DNA of 64,000 bases from Heloderma charlesbogerti (lineage: Eukaryota; Chordata; Lepidosauria; Squamata; Helodermatidae), in the NCBI GenBank assembly GCA_026122225.1, contig JANEZZ010000985.1:1-64000 (forward strand). Direction: 5' to 3'. The notes below the pieces were generated by a model that worked only from the letters and a program-made list of their open reading frames with translations, made no database searches and had not been told where the DNA came from. Shown here piece after piece: positions 27,601 through 38,900 of this stretch (its first letter is position 1; each line of letters starts with the position of its first letter). The translations under genes and the position numbers were made by a program.

Positions 27601-28814
27601 CAAATCAGCATTTCCCGGAGCTTCACAAAATCACAGTGGTTCTCGTTCTCCACTAACGAACGAATTAAGGTATTACCAGTATACCATTAGCATTTGCCAT
27701 GGGACGCATCCAAAACAGCATCCATGCAAGGGGAATTCCTTGCCCCTCTTCCCCGTTGTAGCCCCCCCAGGCTACCTGAAAAGCCTCCTCAGGCAGGAGT
27801 TACAGTGGGAAAGGGGGAAATCCAGCACCGGCAGCTGTTCCTTTGGCTGATTTGTGCCTCACGAGTTGTAAGCAATTAATATATAAATATTAATACATTT
27901 ATGTGCAGGACCAGATTTTGTCAGCATATAGGTTCAAACCCAAGCCAGGAAATGAGTAGTTTAGTTCTACAACAGCTAAGCAGCCATGGGCGGGTTGCAT
28001 GTCATGCTAAGCCACCCTGAGAATAAGCCATGGCGGCTCGGTTGTTTGCTGAGCAACCAATGCTACGCTGGACAGACGACAGGGCTTGTGTGGCTTGTTC
28101 TCCCTCTCCTTCCCCCTCAGTCCTCCAGCCAGCTTCAGCATGTATCCCAGGCACCTTTGCGGCAGAACCTGTCTTGTCTCCTCATCTTGGCCCCCTCCCT
28201 CTTCCAATCATTACCACTTTTCATTCCCCACCTTTCCTTTCAGTGCCTCAAAAAGTGCAAATGGAGTCGTAATTTTTTTGTGTCTGTCTTTCACAAGTGC
28301 GCACTTATGGCTGTTTGATATGTGTAGTCAATTTCCTTGTATGTTTCAGCTGTCAAAGGGAACAGCCAAGGCTAGTAGGTAACATACAATGAAATTGACA
28401 AGATGAGTATGCATATAGATGGATTTGTGCACAGTTGCGAAGGACTGGGGGGAGAAGTAACAGTAAGAGAAAAGAGGGACCCAACAGCTCAGTTCAGAAG
28501 CACCAAAAATGTGGGGGGGGGAGCAAAGAGAGTAAGTGCACCAAAAAGGGGGGGAAATATCTCCCCCTTGTTAATGTGATCCTCTCGCTTTTAAGTGCTG
28601 AATTGATACTTCTCAGTGTCCTCCACGTTTTTAGCACTTCCCTGACTCTCCAGCTACTCCAGAAAGAGGAGATATTAACTATGTGCAAATCTACGTGACA
28701 GTAAATGGAGGGGAAATATGCATACCTGCGGTAATGGAGTAGTTATTAGAGGTTCGCAAATTTCCCCTCCATGTACTTCCTAGCCCTTAAATTTGCACAA
28801 ATATTCCCAAGGTT

Positions 28815-28910
<96 letters not shown>

Positions 28911-31539
28911 TAAACCCTTAGTGGCTGGCTGCATGGGACAAAGCAAACTTACACACACACACCCAAATGGGGCCCCATTCACTCCGTCCCATGCAGCCAT
29001 CTTCTCAGGATTGTTTTAATAACTGTCAGGGAGATTTGCCTATAGCCACTGAAGTGCAGTAACTTCAGCAGTAACTGCTCCGAAAAGGAGCAGCAAAAAT
29101 GGGGGTGAGTTAATATCTCCCCTTTCTGGAGTAGCTGGAGACTTGAGGAAATGTTGAAAAGGTGGAGGACATTAAGAAGTGTCATTTCAACGCTTAGAAG
29201 TGAGAAGATCACCAGAAAGATCACAAAGAGCTGCATGAGCATTTTGCCACTCTTACCAAGCAGCTCTCTTGCCTATCCTGGAAACCCACGATAAAATCGG
29301 TCTCCTGGGTTCAGACAACAAGACAACCAACCATGGGTATGAGCAACCTTACAACAAGCTATAGGTTCTCAGGGTGGCTTGTTTGCAAAAATTAAGCCAC
29401 CCTGGGGACAATGTGCTGGGTTTGGACGTCACGATAATCCCCATGGCTGGCTACCCATGGTGGGTTGTTGTGTCGTCCAAACCCCATCCACCTGCGTGTG
29501 GTATTGCTCTACTTAATAAAGGGCTAACCAAGGTAAAATATTTCCATATAAACACTAATTAGTTAATTAAAACTATAACTATAGCAAGTCACTAGCCTTA
29601 TAGAGCTGCTCCTTTTGGTGGTTCCAAAACTGACTTTCATTTTGCAAAGGAATATAGATTTTAAGAAAACAAAACTCTGTTTATCCCAATTAGTGTCTTC
29701 TGAAAGAGTAATCAGCTTTGCTGATATTATGTTTTATTTATTACTTCCTCTAAGAACCTCATGGTGAAGTATATATTGCTCCCGCTTTATCCGCACTTGT
29801 GATATTTTATTTACTTATTTATATTCATGTATTAAAAGTAATTCTATACTACCTTTTAGTCAAAGAGTCACAGGATGAGACTGTGACTTGCTGAAAGCTA
29901 CACAGTGAATTAGTTGGCTGGGTGGGGGCTTGAACCTGAGTCTCTCTGGTTCCAGTCCAACACTCTAAGTACCACTTCATACTGGCTCATATTTGTAAAA
30001 CAAAGTACACATCGGTGCTATAATTCACAAAACAGTGCATTTAGAATTATAGCCAGAGATTGCTACTTAATTGAGAAAATGTACCTATTGCATTGTCAAC
30101 TTTAGTGGTCACCAATTTAACTCAGAAAAACTAAAACATTATTTGGTTCACAAATTTAATAATCATTCAGAAACCCCTCCCCCCATCCCAAAAGGAGGGG
30201 AGACCATTATATTAAAGTGTTGCAAAATGTAAACGTAATAAGTTAAGAAGCAGATGGTTAACCAGATAAAAGAACTGTAATCTACTGACAGTCTTAGGAA
30301 ACTAATTCTGGATAAGTAAGGATTCAAACTCTCATTTACCTTGCACAATGCCCCAAGGATAATGGCGAGCTTTTACTGCTTTGTTTCCAATCTTTACCTC
30401 TTCCATGCTCCCCACTACAGCAAATGGCAAGTGTCCCTGAGAAACAGAGAGTAAATAAAATGTGGATTGCTGGCAACCAAAATAAAATAAATTACAAAAT
30501 ATAGTGTATTTGACATAACCAAATTACATGAAAGTCCATAGCACTGGCTAAAAACAAGGAAGTGTCCCTGTGAAATATATAGTACAATTGAACTCTCAGC
30601 ACTTTATAGAATTATGAAATACCATTTTAAAACATAGAAGCAGTAAATGTTATGGTAGAATTCCTGTTCCTTCTAGGTTTCCAGACGGCAGTCTTTACAA
30701 GTAAGATAGTGCTATGTCCTGCTCAGAAGAAAGGGTCAATTCCCTAACTTATACCAGGGGAGCCACGGCCCACCCTGACAGATTAGAACTGGCAGAGCAG
30801 GAAAATGGAATTAAGTTTAGAATTAATTTTATGGAATTAATTCATGGAATTAAGTTTAGAAGAAAAACTTCCATTAACAAGAACGGAAGCTTGTTTCAGT
30901 AAGTTTAATTACTTAGAAGGGAGGCAATTCGGGTGCGTATACTCCAGCACGTGGGCTGGGGAAGGGTTAGCATTTCCCGCCCCAGCTGCAATGCCCCTTG
31001 AAAATTGCCCCTGTATGGCAAGTTAGCTATGCTAACTTGCAAGAAAAATTGTCTTGCCATCAATGGACACTCAGGGCTCTTGGGAATAGATCCTTGTCCC
31101 TGGAGATTAGATTCAGGACCAGGGCCCCATGGGCCCAGGCTGAGCAACACTCCTGCCAGAGACCAATGAAAAAAGGAGTTTGCCTCAGTAAAAATGCTGG
31201 GGAAAGCCAGGGCACCCCTTAAGTGTTAGGTAACAGTGCCCCAAATTCAGACACCTGACCTGCTGTGGGGATAGCCACTGAAAAACAGAATAAGCACTCA
31301 AAGTTAGTGGGATTTGGAACTCTAAGATGGGCTTTGCTAAATTTTAGAACGAAGTACAGGACCAGTAAAGGACTTACATTCATGGTGGCATTAATTTTAG
31401 CAATGCTCTCATCATCTGTTGGAAACTGATATATCTGGACTCCATTACTGACCAGCTCACTCATGATTTTGATCTTAAACTTCTGTAGTTCAGATTTAGA
31501 AATTGTATCTGCTTTGGCTATAACTGGAATAATATTCAC
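9674..31539 (-). CDS. SEPTIN10: SEPTIN10, 3' half (5'-truncated gene), left arm
   Basis: Mirror of the right-arm copy, transcribed away from the centre on the minus strand. Exons in transcription order are 31378-31539, 30340-30436, 27484-27652, 15251-15383, 12483-12673 and 9674-9689. It encodes the same 255 residues, with no substitution, frameshift or splice-site change that I could find. Two intact identical 3' halves and no 5' half mean neither can encode a GTPase as drawn. An undamaged duplicate this exact would have to be extremely young, gene-converted, or an artefact. Confidence 0.9.
10161..10583. mobile_element. GC-rich foldback element, left copy
   Basis: Mirror of 54143-54565. Small stem 10215-10229 with 10244-10258; large stem within about 10331-10486. 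Confidence 0.55.
11098..11128. repeat. 31-bp perfect palindrome, left copy
   Basis: 15-bp arms around a single G at 11113. Mirror of 53598-53628. Confidence 0.85.
11180..11295. repeat. AT-rich low-complexity tract, left copy
   Basis: Mirror of 53431-53546. Confidence 0.8.
12156..12285 (-). CDS. Candidate alternative last exon, left copy
   Basis: Mirror of 52441-52570. Confidence 0.3.
12483..12673 (-). CDS. SEPTIN10: SEPTIN10 exon e, left copy
   Basis: Second coiled-coil exon and basic tail. Identical to 52053-52243. Confidence 0.92.
12674..15250 (-). other. SEPTIN10 intron (2.6 kb), left copy
   Basis: Only the candidate cassette exon stands out. Confidence 0.75.
15013..15057 (-). CDS. Candidate 45-nt cassette exon, left copy
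   Basis: Mirror of 49669-49713, same splice signals and frame. Confidence 0.4.
15251..15383 (-). CDS. SEPTIN10: SEPTIN10 exon d, left copy
   Basis: First coiled-coil exon ([10 protein letters not shown]). Identical to 49343-49475. Confidence 0.93.
16279..16418. mobile_element. Palindromic MITE, left copy
   Basis: Mirror of 48308-48447. A 12-G run lies just upstream at about 16242-16253. Confidence 0.7.
16560..16645 (+). mobile_element. L2-type coding fragment, left copy
   Basis: Mirror of 48081-48166. Confidence 0.45.
17208..17990 (-). mobile_element. CR1 LINE 3' end, left copy
   Basis: Mirror of 46736-47518. The 158-codon reverse transcriptase remnant is at 17440-17916. Confidence 0.88.
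19444..19620 (-). mobile_element. tRNA-Ala-like SINE, left copy
   Basis: Mirror of 45106-45282. Confidence 0.6.
19917..19978 (+). mobile_element. L2-type LINE 3' tail, left copy
   Basis: Mirror of 44748-44809. Confidence 0.65.
19990..20073. repeat. GGGACATAC-type repeat, left copy
   Basis: Mirror of 44653-44736. Confidence 0.5.
20354..20586. mobile_element. Palindromic MITE, left copy
   Basis: Mirror of 44140-44372. Confidence 0.65.
20746..21028. mobile_element. Palindromic MITE, left copy
   Basis: Mirror of 43698-43980. Confidence 0.6.
23623..24562. mobile_element. Nonautonomous DNA element, left copy
   Basis: Mirror of 40164-41103. Confidence 0.45.
25831..26212. mobile_element. Palindromic MITE, left copy
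   Basis: Mirror of 38514-38895. Confidence 0.6.
27484..27652 (-). CDS. SEPTIN10: SEPTIN10 exon c, left copy
   Basis: End of the G domain (MEDLREQTH). Identical to 37074-37242. Confidence 0.93.
28576..28680 (+). repeat. Inverted-pair repeat, copy A (left arm)
   Basis: Mirror of 36046-36150. Confidence 0.5.
28815..28910 (+). repeat. (GATA)13(GACA)11 microsatellite
   Basis: 52 bp of GATA (28815-28866) then 44 bp of GACA (28867-28910). Two GATA units longer than the mirror array; this step changes the pairing sum from 64726 to 64734. Confidence 0.97.
29106..29223 (-). repeat. Inverted-pair repeat, copy B (left arm)
   Basis: Mirror of 35511-35628. Confidence 0.5.
29306..29484. mobile_element. 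Palindromic MITE, left copy
   Basis: Mirror of 35250-35428. Confidence 0.5.
29850..29990 (-). mobile_element. tRNA-derived SINE head fragment, left copy
   Basis: Mirror of 34744-34884. Confidence 0.65.
30340..30436 (-). CDS. SEPTIN10: SEPTIN10 exon b, left copy
   Basis: Septin-unique region with YPWG. Identical to 34298-34394. Confidence 0.92.
30437..31377 (-). other. SEPTIN10 intron (941 bp), left copy
   Basis: 18-bp direct repeats at 30805-30822 and 30844-30861; otherwise nothing recognised. Confidence 0.75.
31378..31539 (-). CDS. SEPTIN10: SEPTIN10 exon a, left copy
   Basis: G4/AKAD exon. Identical to 33195-33356, acceptor on the high-coordinate side. Confidence 0.93.
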
Positions 31540-32327
31540 CTATAAAAGAAATAAGATACCTTAACTATTTAATATTTTGACAAACTACAACATATGGCTG
31601 TGGTCCAAAGAAGTGATATACGTACATACATGTCAAACCCTGGCATGTAATCCGAATGTTTTAGACACAAGTCACTGCCACTGAAAAGGCAACTGCTTTT
31701 TAAACACAGTAGCAAATTGCCTCTTCAGCAGCACAAGCTACTGCAGTGAAAACCTGAGCAAAAAGCCACAGTTTCCATCTATGTGCATAGTTCATTTGGA
31801 TCTGGGGCCATATTAACTAAATTAATATATTTAAAGGAGGCTTAAAAAAAATTCTATCAGAAATTATACCAAAGCTTTACCTTTAAAGAAAGATGCCAGA
31901 AAGAAAAGATGCAACAGACCATACTGCTGTAAGGATTTTTTTTTTTAACCAAGATATTTTTCTATTTTTTTAAAGGAAAAGGAGAGACTGTTTTCTGTTT
32001 AATCAGTTTTATATATGACCACCTACCTAACAAAAACTATTTTCACAAAGAGTCCCTTGCTAGCAATTGTTCCTTATTTGTACTCCAACAAACTGGCTAT
32101 TACTATTGCTTAGTTCTACAAGTGCCTATTCCTTTGCCTTCCTCATTTCCAAGCCAACCAGATTTGAATACACCTCCCCTGTGAGCTGACAATGTTTCTT
32201 CTAAAGAAACATTGGCAATCATAACCAAGTAAAAATCCTTGATATGGGAATGAAAAATGCAGAAAGGTAGCTTTCCTGTCCCCTTGCCATCTGGTTATAG
32301 AGAAGACTGTTTATTTTGCTGCTTGGA
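31540..32327 (-). other. Partial intron upstream of exon a (left)
   Basis: No septin exon seen. Ends at the palindrome spacer. Confidence 0.7.
32191..32213. repeat. Short hairpin beside the palindrome centre (left)
   Basis: AATGTTTCTT and AAGAAACATT form a perfect 10-bp stem around a CTA loop. The same 10-mer AATGTTTCTT recurs in the spacer at 32332-32341. It could therefore act as a microhomology for strand switching. Confidence 0.8.
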
Positions 32328-32406
32328 GTATAATGTTTCTTTTGTACTCTGTCATTAATTGTAATGTTTTCCTGACTCAGCTACGAGCCCAAGAAACCAT
32401 TATACG
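32328..32406. other. Palindrome spacer (79 bp)
   Basis: This is the only substantial unpaired sequence between the arms. Its ends still pair imperfectly: GTATAATGTTTCTT at 32328-32341 faces AAGAAACCATTATAC at 32391-32405. One extra base sits outside the latter and there is one single-base difference within, so the strict loop is about 49 bp (32342-32390). The loop contains TGTACT and, further on, TTTTCCTG and CAGCTACG. It is not a SMRTbell-like adapter. I see a loose resemblance to a nanopore ligation adapter, judged from memory only. No gene feature is visible. Confidence 0.85.
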
Positions 32407-33194
32407 TCCAAGCAGCAAAATAAACAGTCTTCTCTATAACCAGATGGCAAGGGGACAGGAAAGCTACCTTTCTGCATTTTTCATTCCCATATCAAGGATT
32501 TTTACTTGGTTATGATTGCCAATGTTTCTTTAGAAGAAACATTGTCAGCTCACAGGGGAGGTGTATTCAAATCTGGTTGGCTTGGAAATGAGGAAGGCAA
32601 AGGAATAGGCACTTGTAGAACTAAGCAATAGTAATAGCCAGTTTGTTGGAGTACAAATAAGGAACAATTGCTAGCAAGGGACTCTTTGTGAAAATAGTTT
32701 TTGTTAGGTAGGTGGTCATATATAAAACTGATTAAACAGAAAACAGTCTCTCCTTTTCCTTTAAAAAAATAGAAAAATATCTTGGTTAAAAAAAAAAATC
32801 CTTACAGCAGTATGGTCTGTTGCATCTTTTCTTTCTGGCATCTTTCTTTAAAGGTAAAGCTTTGGTATAATTTCTGATAGAATTTTTTTTAAGCCTCCTT
32901 TAAATATATTAATTTAGTTAATATGGCCCCAGATCCAAATGAACTATGCACATAGATGGAAACTGTGGCTTTTTGCTCAGGTTTTCACTGCAGTAGCTTG
33001 TGCTGCTGAAGAGGCAATTTGCTACTGTGTTTAAAAAGCAGTTGCCTTTTCAGTGGCAGTGACTTGTGTCTAAAACATTCGGATTACATGCCAGGGTTTG
33101 ACATGTATGTACGTATATCACTTCTTTGGACCACAGCCATATGTTGTAGTTTGTCAAAATATTAAATAGTTAAGGTATCTTATTTCTTTTATAG
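32407..33194 (+). other. Partial intron upstream of exon a (right)
   Basis: No exon with a 3' splice site, donor and septin frame is visible. The preceding septin exon (with the G3 motif) is not here. Apart from the centre hairpin I see no recognisable repeat. Confidence 0.7.
32521..32543. repeat. Short hairpin beside the palindrome centre (right)
   Basis: Mirror of the hairpin at 32191-32213, with loop TAG. Confidence 0.8.
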
Positions 33195-33356
33195 GTGAAT
33201 ATTATTCCAGTTATAGCCAAAGCAGATACAATTTCTAAATCTGAACTACAGAAGTTTAAGATCAAAATCATGAGTGAGCTGGTCAGTAATGGAGTCCAGA
33301 TATATCAGTTTCCAACAGATGATGAGAGCATTGCTAAAATTAATGCCACCATGAAT
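33195..33356 (+). CDS. SEPTIN10: SEPTIN10 exon a (G4 / AKAD exon)
   Basis: The exon spans 54 codons in phase 0 at both ends, from [11 protein letters not shown] to KINATMN. The acceptor is TTTTATAG before GTG and the donor is GTAAGT at 33357. AKAD is the septin G4 motif that reads the guanine base, and the downstream [12 protein letters not shown] stretch is typical of the septin-6 group. The first codon is GTG (Val) following an intron, not a start codon. Confidence 0.93.
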
Positions 33357-35823
33357 GTAAGTCCTTTACTGGTCCTGTACTTCGTTCTAAAATTTAGCAA
33401 AGCCCATCTTAGAGTTCCAAATCCCACTAACTTTGAGTGCTTATTCTGTTTTTCAGTGGCTATCCCCACAGCAGGTCAGGTGTCTGAATTTGGGGCACTG
33501 TTACCTAACACTTAAGGGGTGCCCTGGCTTTCCCCAGCATTTTTACTGAGGCAAACTCCTTTTTTCATTGGTCTCTGGCAGGAGTGTTGCTCAGCCTGGG
33601 CCCATGGGGCCCTGGTCCTGAATCTAATCTCCAGGGACAAGGATCTATTCCCAAGAGCCCTGAGTGTCCATTGATGGCAAGACAATTTTTCTTGCAAGTT
33701 AGCATAGCTAACTTGCCATACAGGGGCAATTTTCAAGGGGCATTGCAGCTGGGGCGGGAAATGCTAACCCTTCCCCAGCCCACGTGCTGGAGTATACGCA
33801 CCCGAATTGCCTCCCTTCTAAGTAATTAAACTTACTGAAACAAGCTTCCGTTCTTGTTAATGGAAGTTTTTCTTCTAAACTTAATTCCATGAATTAATTC
33901 CATAAAATTAATTCTAAACTTAATTCCATTTTCCTGCTCTGCCAGTTCTAATCTGTCAGGGTGGGCCGTGGCTCCCCTGGTATAAGTTAGGGAATTGACC
34001 CTTTCTTCTGAGCAGGACATAGCACTATCTTACTTGTAAAGACTGCCGTCTGGAAACCTAGAAGGAACAGGAATTCTACCATAACATTTACTGCTTCTAT
34101 GTTTTAAAATGGTATTTCATAATTCTATAAAGTGCTGAGAGTTCAATTGTACTATATATTTCACAGGGACACTTCCTTGTTTTTAGCCAGTGCTATGGAC
34201 TTTCATGTAATTTGGTTATGTCAAATACACTATATTTTGTAATTTATTTTATTTTGGTTGCCAGCAATCCACATTTTATTTACTCTCTGTTTCTCAGGGA
34301 CACTTGCCATTTGCTGTAGTGGGGAGCATGGAAGAGGTAAAGATTGGAAACAAAGCAGTAAAAGCTCGCCATTATCCTTGGGGCATTGTGCAAGGTAAAT
34401 GAGAGTTTGAATCCTTACTTATCCAGAATTAGTTTCCTAAGACTGTCAGTAGATTACAGTTCTTTTATCTGGTTAACCATCTGCTTCTTAACTTATTACG
34501 TTTACATTTTGCAACACTTTAATATAATGGTCTCCCCTCCTTTTGGGATGGGGGGAGGGGTTTCTGAATGATTATTAAATTTGTGAACCAAATAATGTTT
34601 TAGTTTTTCTGAGTTAAATTGGTGACCACTAAAGTTGACAATGCAATAGGTACATTTTCTCAATTAAGTAGCAATCTCTGGCTATAATTCTAAATGCACT
34701 GTTTTGTGAATTATAGCACCGATGTGTACTTTGTTTTACAAATATGAGCCAGTATGAAGTGGTACTTAGAGTGTTGGACTGGAACCAGAGAGACTCAGGT
34801 TCAAGCCCCCACCCAGCCAACTAATTCACTGTGTAGCTTTCAGCAAGTCACAGTCTCATCCTGTGACTCTTTGACTAAAAGGTAGTATAGAATTACTTTT
34901 AATACATGAATATAAATAAGTAAATAAAATATCACAAGTGCGGATAAAGCGGGAGCAATATATACTTCACCATGAGGTTCTTAGAGGAAGTAATAAATAA
35001 AACATAATATCAGCAAAGCTGATTACTCTTTCAGAAGACACTAATTGGGATAAACAGAGTTTTGTTTTCTTAAAATCTATATTCCTTTGCAAAATGAAAG
35101 TCAGTTTTGGAACCACCAAAAGGAGCAGCTCTATAAGGCTAGTGACTTGCTATAGTTATAGTTTTAATTAACTAATTAGTGTTTATATGGAAATATTTTA
35201 CCTTGGTTAGCCCTTTATTAAGTAGAGCAATACCACACGCAGGTGGATGGGGTTTGGACGACACAACAACCCACCATGGGTAGCCAGCCATGGGGATTAT
35301 CGTGACGTCCAAACCCAGCACATTGTCCCCAGGGTGGCTTAATTTTTGCAAACAAGCCACCCTGAGAACCTATAGCTTGTTGTAAGGTTGCTCATACCCA
35401 TGGTTGGTTGTCTTGTTGTCTGAACCCAGGAGACCGATTTTATCGTGGGTTTCCAGGATAGGCAAGAGAGCTGCTTGGTAAGAGTGGCAAAATGCTCATG
35501 CAGCTCTTTGTGATCTTTCTGGTGATCTTCTCACTTCTAAGCGTTGAAATGACACTTCTTAATGTCCTCCACCTTTTCAACATTTCCTCAAGTCTCCAGC
35601 TACTCCAGAAAGGGGAGATATTAACTCACCCCCATTTTTGCTGCTCCTTTTCGGAGCAGTTACTGCTGAAGTTACTGCACTTCAGTGGCTATAGGCAAAT
35701 CTCCCTGACAGTTATTAAAACAATCCTGAGAAGATGGCTGCATGGGACGGAGTGAATGGGGCCCCATTTGGGTGTGTGTGTGTAAGTTTGCTTTGTCCCA
35801 TGCAGCCAGCCACTAAGGGTTTA

Positions 35824-35911
<88 letters not shown>

Positions 35912-38900
35912 AACCTTGGGAATATTTGTGCAAATTTAAGGGCTAGGAAGTACATGGAGGGGAAATTTGCGAACCTCTAATAACTACTCCATTACCGCAG
36001 GTATGCATATTTCCCCTCCATTTACTGTCACGTAGATTTGCACATAGTTAATATCTCCTCTTTCTGGAGTAGCTGGAGAGTCAGGGAAGTGCTAAAAACG
36101 TGGAGGACACTGAGAAGTATCAATTCAGCACTTAAAAGCGAGAGGATCACATTAACAAGGGGGAGATATTTCCCCCCCTTTTTGGTGCACTTACTCTCTT
36201 TGCTCCCCCCCCCACATTTTTGGTGCTTCTGAACTGAGCTGTTGGGTCCCTCTTTTCTCTTACTGTTACTTCTCCCCCCAGTCCTTCGCAACTGTGCACA
36301 AATCCATCTATATGCATACTCATCTTGTCAATTTCATTGTATGTTACCTACTAGCCTTGGCTGTTCCCTTTGACAGCTGAAACATACAAGGAAATTGACT
36401 ACACATATCAAACAGCCATAAGTGCGCACTTGTGAAAGACAGACACAAAAAAATTACGACTCCATTTGCACTTTTTGAGGCACTGAAAGGAAAGGTGGGG
36501 AATGAAAAGTGGTAATGATTGGAAGAGGGAGGGGGCCAAGATGAGGAGACAAGACAGGTTCTGCCGCAAAGGTGCCTGGGATACATGCTGAAGCTGGCTG
36601 GAGGACTGAGGGGGAAGGAGAGGGAGAACAAGCCACACAAGCCCTGTCGTCTGTCCAGCGTAGCATTGGTTGCTCAGCAAACAACCGAGCCGCCATGGCT
36701 TATTCTCAGGGTGGCTTAGCATGACATGCAACCCGCCCATGGCTGCTTAGCTGTTGTAGAACTAAACTACTCATTTCCTGGCTTGGGTTTGAACCTATAT
36801 GCTGACAAAATCTGGTCCTGCACATAAATGTATTAATATTTATATATTAATTGCTTACAACTCGTGAGGCACAAATCAGCCAAAGGAACAGCTGCCGGTG
36901 CTGGATTTCCCCCTTTCCCACTGTAACTCCTGCCTGAGGAGGCTTTTCAGGTAGCCTGGGGGGGCTACAACGGGGAAGAGGGGCAAGGAATTCCCCTTGC
37001 ATGGATGCTGTTTTGGATGCGTCCCATGGCAAATGCTAATGGTATACTGGTAATACCTTAATTCGTTCGTTAGTGGAGAACGAGAACCACTGTGATTTTG
37101 TGAAGCTCCGGGAAATGCTGATTTGTACAAACATGGAAGATCTGAGAGAACAGACTCATATGCGCCACTACGAACTGTACCGCCGCTGCAAATTGGAAGA
37201 GATGGGTTTCCAAGACACGGGTCCAGAAAACAAACCTGTCAGGTAGGAGAATGTGCCTTTTTTGTTTCCATGTGAAAAGCATTGATTCACTCTCTCCTTT
37301 GTTTTGAGACCTTACCTGTAGCAGCAGCAGGAGAAAGTAAGTCACTTTTAAAACTATTTGTAGACACGTAGCATTTGAAATGGTGATTAAATAATGATGA
37401 TTAATGATGAAATTAATGGTGAAATGGTGATTAAACTAAATAAATCTATAACATCTTATTTAAAACTCTTGTCCAGTTCAGAATTATGAGTGGATAATTG
37501 ATGGGGCCACCCCTAATTCAGAAGTGCTTAGGCAGTGTGAAAGATGTGGTGGTGGTGGCGGCAGCAAGAGTTGGAGCGCAGCTAGTGTTGGAAATAAATT
37601 ATCTGGGGAATATCTGGCTATCGGGTGAAGCAGTAGATTAGCAGCAAAGCCGTGCTGAATGGTGCCCTGTTCCAATTACAGAAGTATGTGTTATCTCTCA
37701 TTTAGGTATGCGTTTCAGATACTGGGGGTTGTGTCAGATGGTGCATTGATGCCTTTTGTGGTCATGCAGCAGTATTAGTGCTGTCTCCCTTGAGCGGAGC
37801 AAGTAGCTGACAGAAGTAGAAATTAGTCCAAATTAATTGTATTCTTAGGTCAGGAGTCCATATCTAAGATGTTTTCTAATTTCTTTCAGAAGTCCTTTTT
37901 GGCAGTGCCAGTTCTTCATTCATGTGCACTATCCTCTTTTCCTTTTCTTTTGTCTTTACAGCTAATGTAAGTAAGTATGTTCTCTGTAACCATTCTCTTT
38001 TATGCTTCCCTCTTACTGTTCTTCTCTTGTTACTAATACCTGAAGCAGAAGCTATGCTGCAAATGACCGTCAAGATCAGAAAAAAGTTGAAGTAATTACT
38101 GAATAGACTGGAATTCTCTGGCACCACTTTTTACTGCCTAGACTTTTTGCCCTGCAGATACTGATGGGTATCTGTGATAAGCCAAGATAGGCCTTTTCAA
38201 GATATTTTAGTGCTGATGGGAAATCCCAACTGTTGCAGGGCAATTCAGTGCAAAAAAGAAAGTCTCTTGGTAAATATGCATCAGGGGGTAGGAAAGTTAC
38301 CTTAGCTTAGGGATTATCTGTTTAAACACTGGACAATGATAGAATTGCCAGAATTTAAGACAGTTGCTGACAGATGCTGTTCCAGACTCCTCTTGGGACT
38401 TAATCTCCAGGGAAGGAGATTTCACAACATCCTGGGCAATTTTGCAGTCTTCAGCAGTTCTTAGAGTTCAGGATGATTCACACATGAGACAGCAGTTCTT
38501 ACTGTTAACAAACAGACCTGGTTCACATATAAGGGCAGCAGATCGTGGGTTAGTTATGCCACGATTTGCCACAGCATGTGCCAGGTGCATTCTGACACCA
38601 TTTTGAATATTCCCCCCCCCCTGATTGGGGGTTGCTACATGATGTCTAAACTCAGACACTATAAGTTAATCATGGGTTAAATAACCATAATTAACCTACA
38701 ATTAGTAATGAGGTTAATTGGGTTTTTAAACCCATGATAAACCTATAGTTTATAGATTCAGATGTCACATAGCCCCAATCAGCCTGATCGGGGGTTGAAT
38801 ATTCAAAAAGGCCGTGGAATGTGCCCAGCACCCAGAGCACAAATGTGCCCAGTTACTTAACCCACGATTTGCCATGGTTATGTGTGAACAGCCCCACTGC

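Larger units (their letters stand above)
27653..30339 (-). other. SEPTIN10 intron (2.7 kb), left copy
   Basis: Eight bases longer than its mirror because of the microsatellite. Holds the SINE, MITE and inverted-pair repeats listed below, and a MITE fragment (27978-28062). Confidence 0.75.
726..32327. repeat. Left arm of giant palindrome
   Basis: Reverse complement of the right arm. It is 8 bp longer in total, because it has two more GATA units at 28815-28866. The last base at 64000 pairs with 726, so bases 1-725 should have their partner just outside the window. The inner end is the A at 32327; the next base on each side no longer pairs. Confidence 0.97.
34395..37073 (+). other. SEPTIN10 intron (2.7 kb)
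   Basis: GTAAAT..TTAG intron holding a tRNA-type SINE, a MITE, an inverted pair of about 110-bp repeats around the GATA/GACA microsatellite, and a MITE fragment (36664-36748). Confidence 0.75.

Noticed and set aside
28815..28910. CRISPR-like array
   Set aside because: It is a 4-bp microsatellite with no spacers.
32328..32406. SMRTbell adapter left in the read
   Set aside because: The spacer lacks the repeated CTCC/GTTGTT-type hairpin adapter sequence I would expect.
32333..32515. 60-codon frame across the spacer
   Set aside because: It spans the unpaired junction and then arm sequence; it is not mirrored and has no domain.
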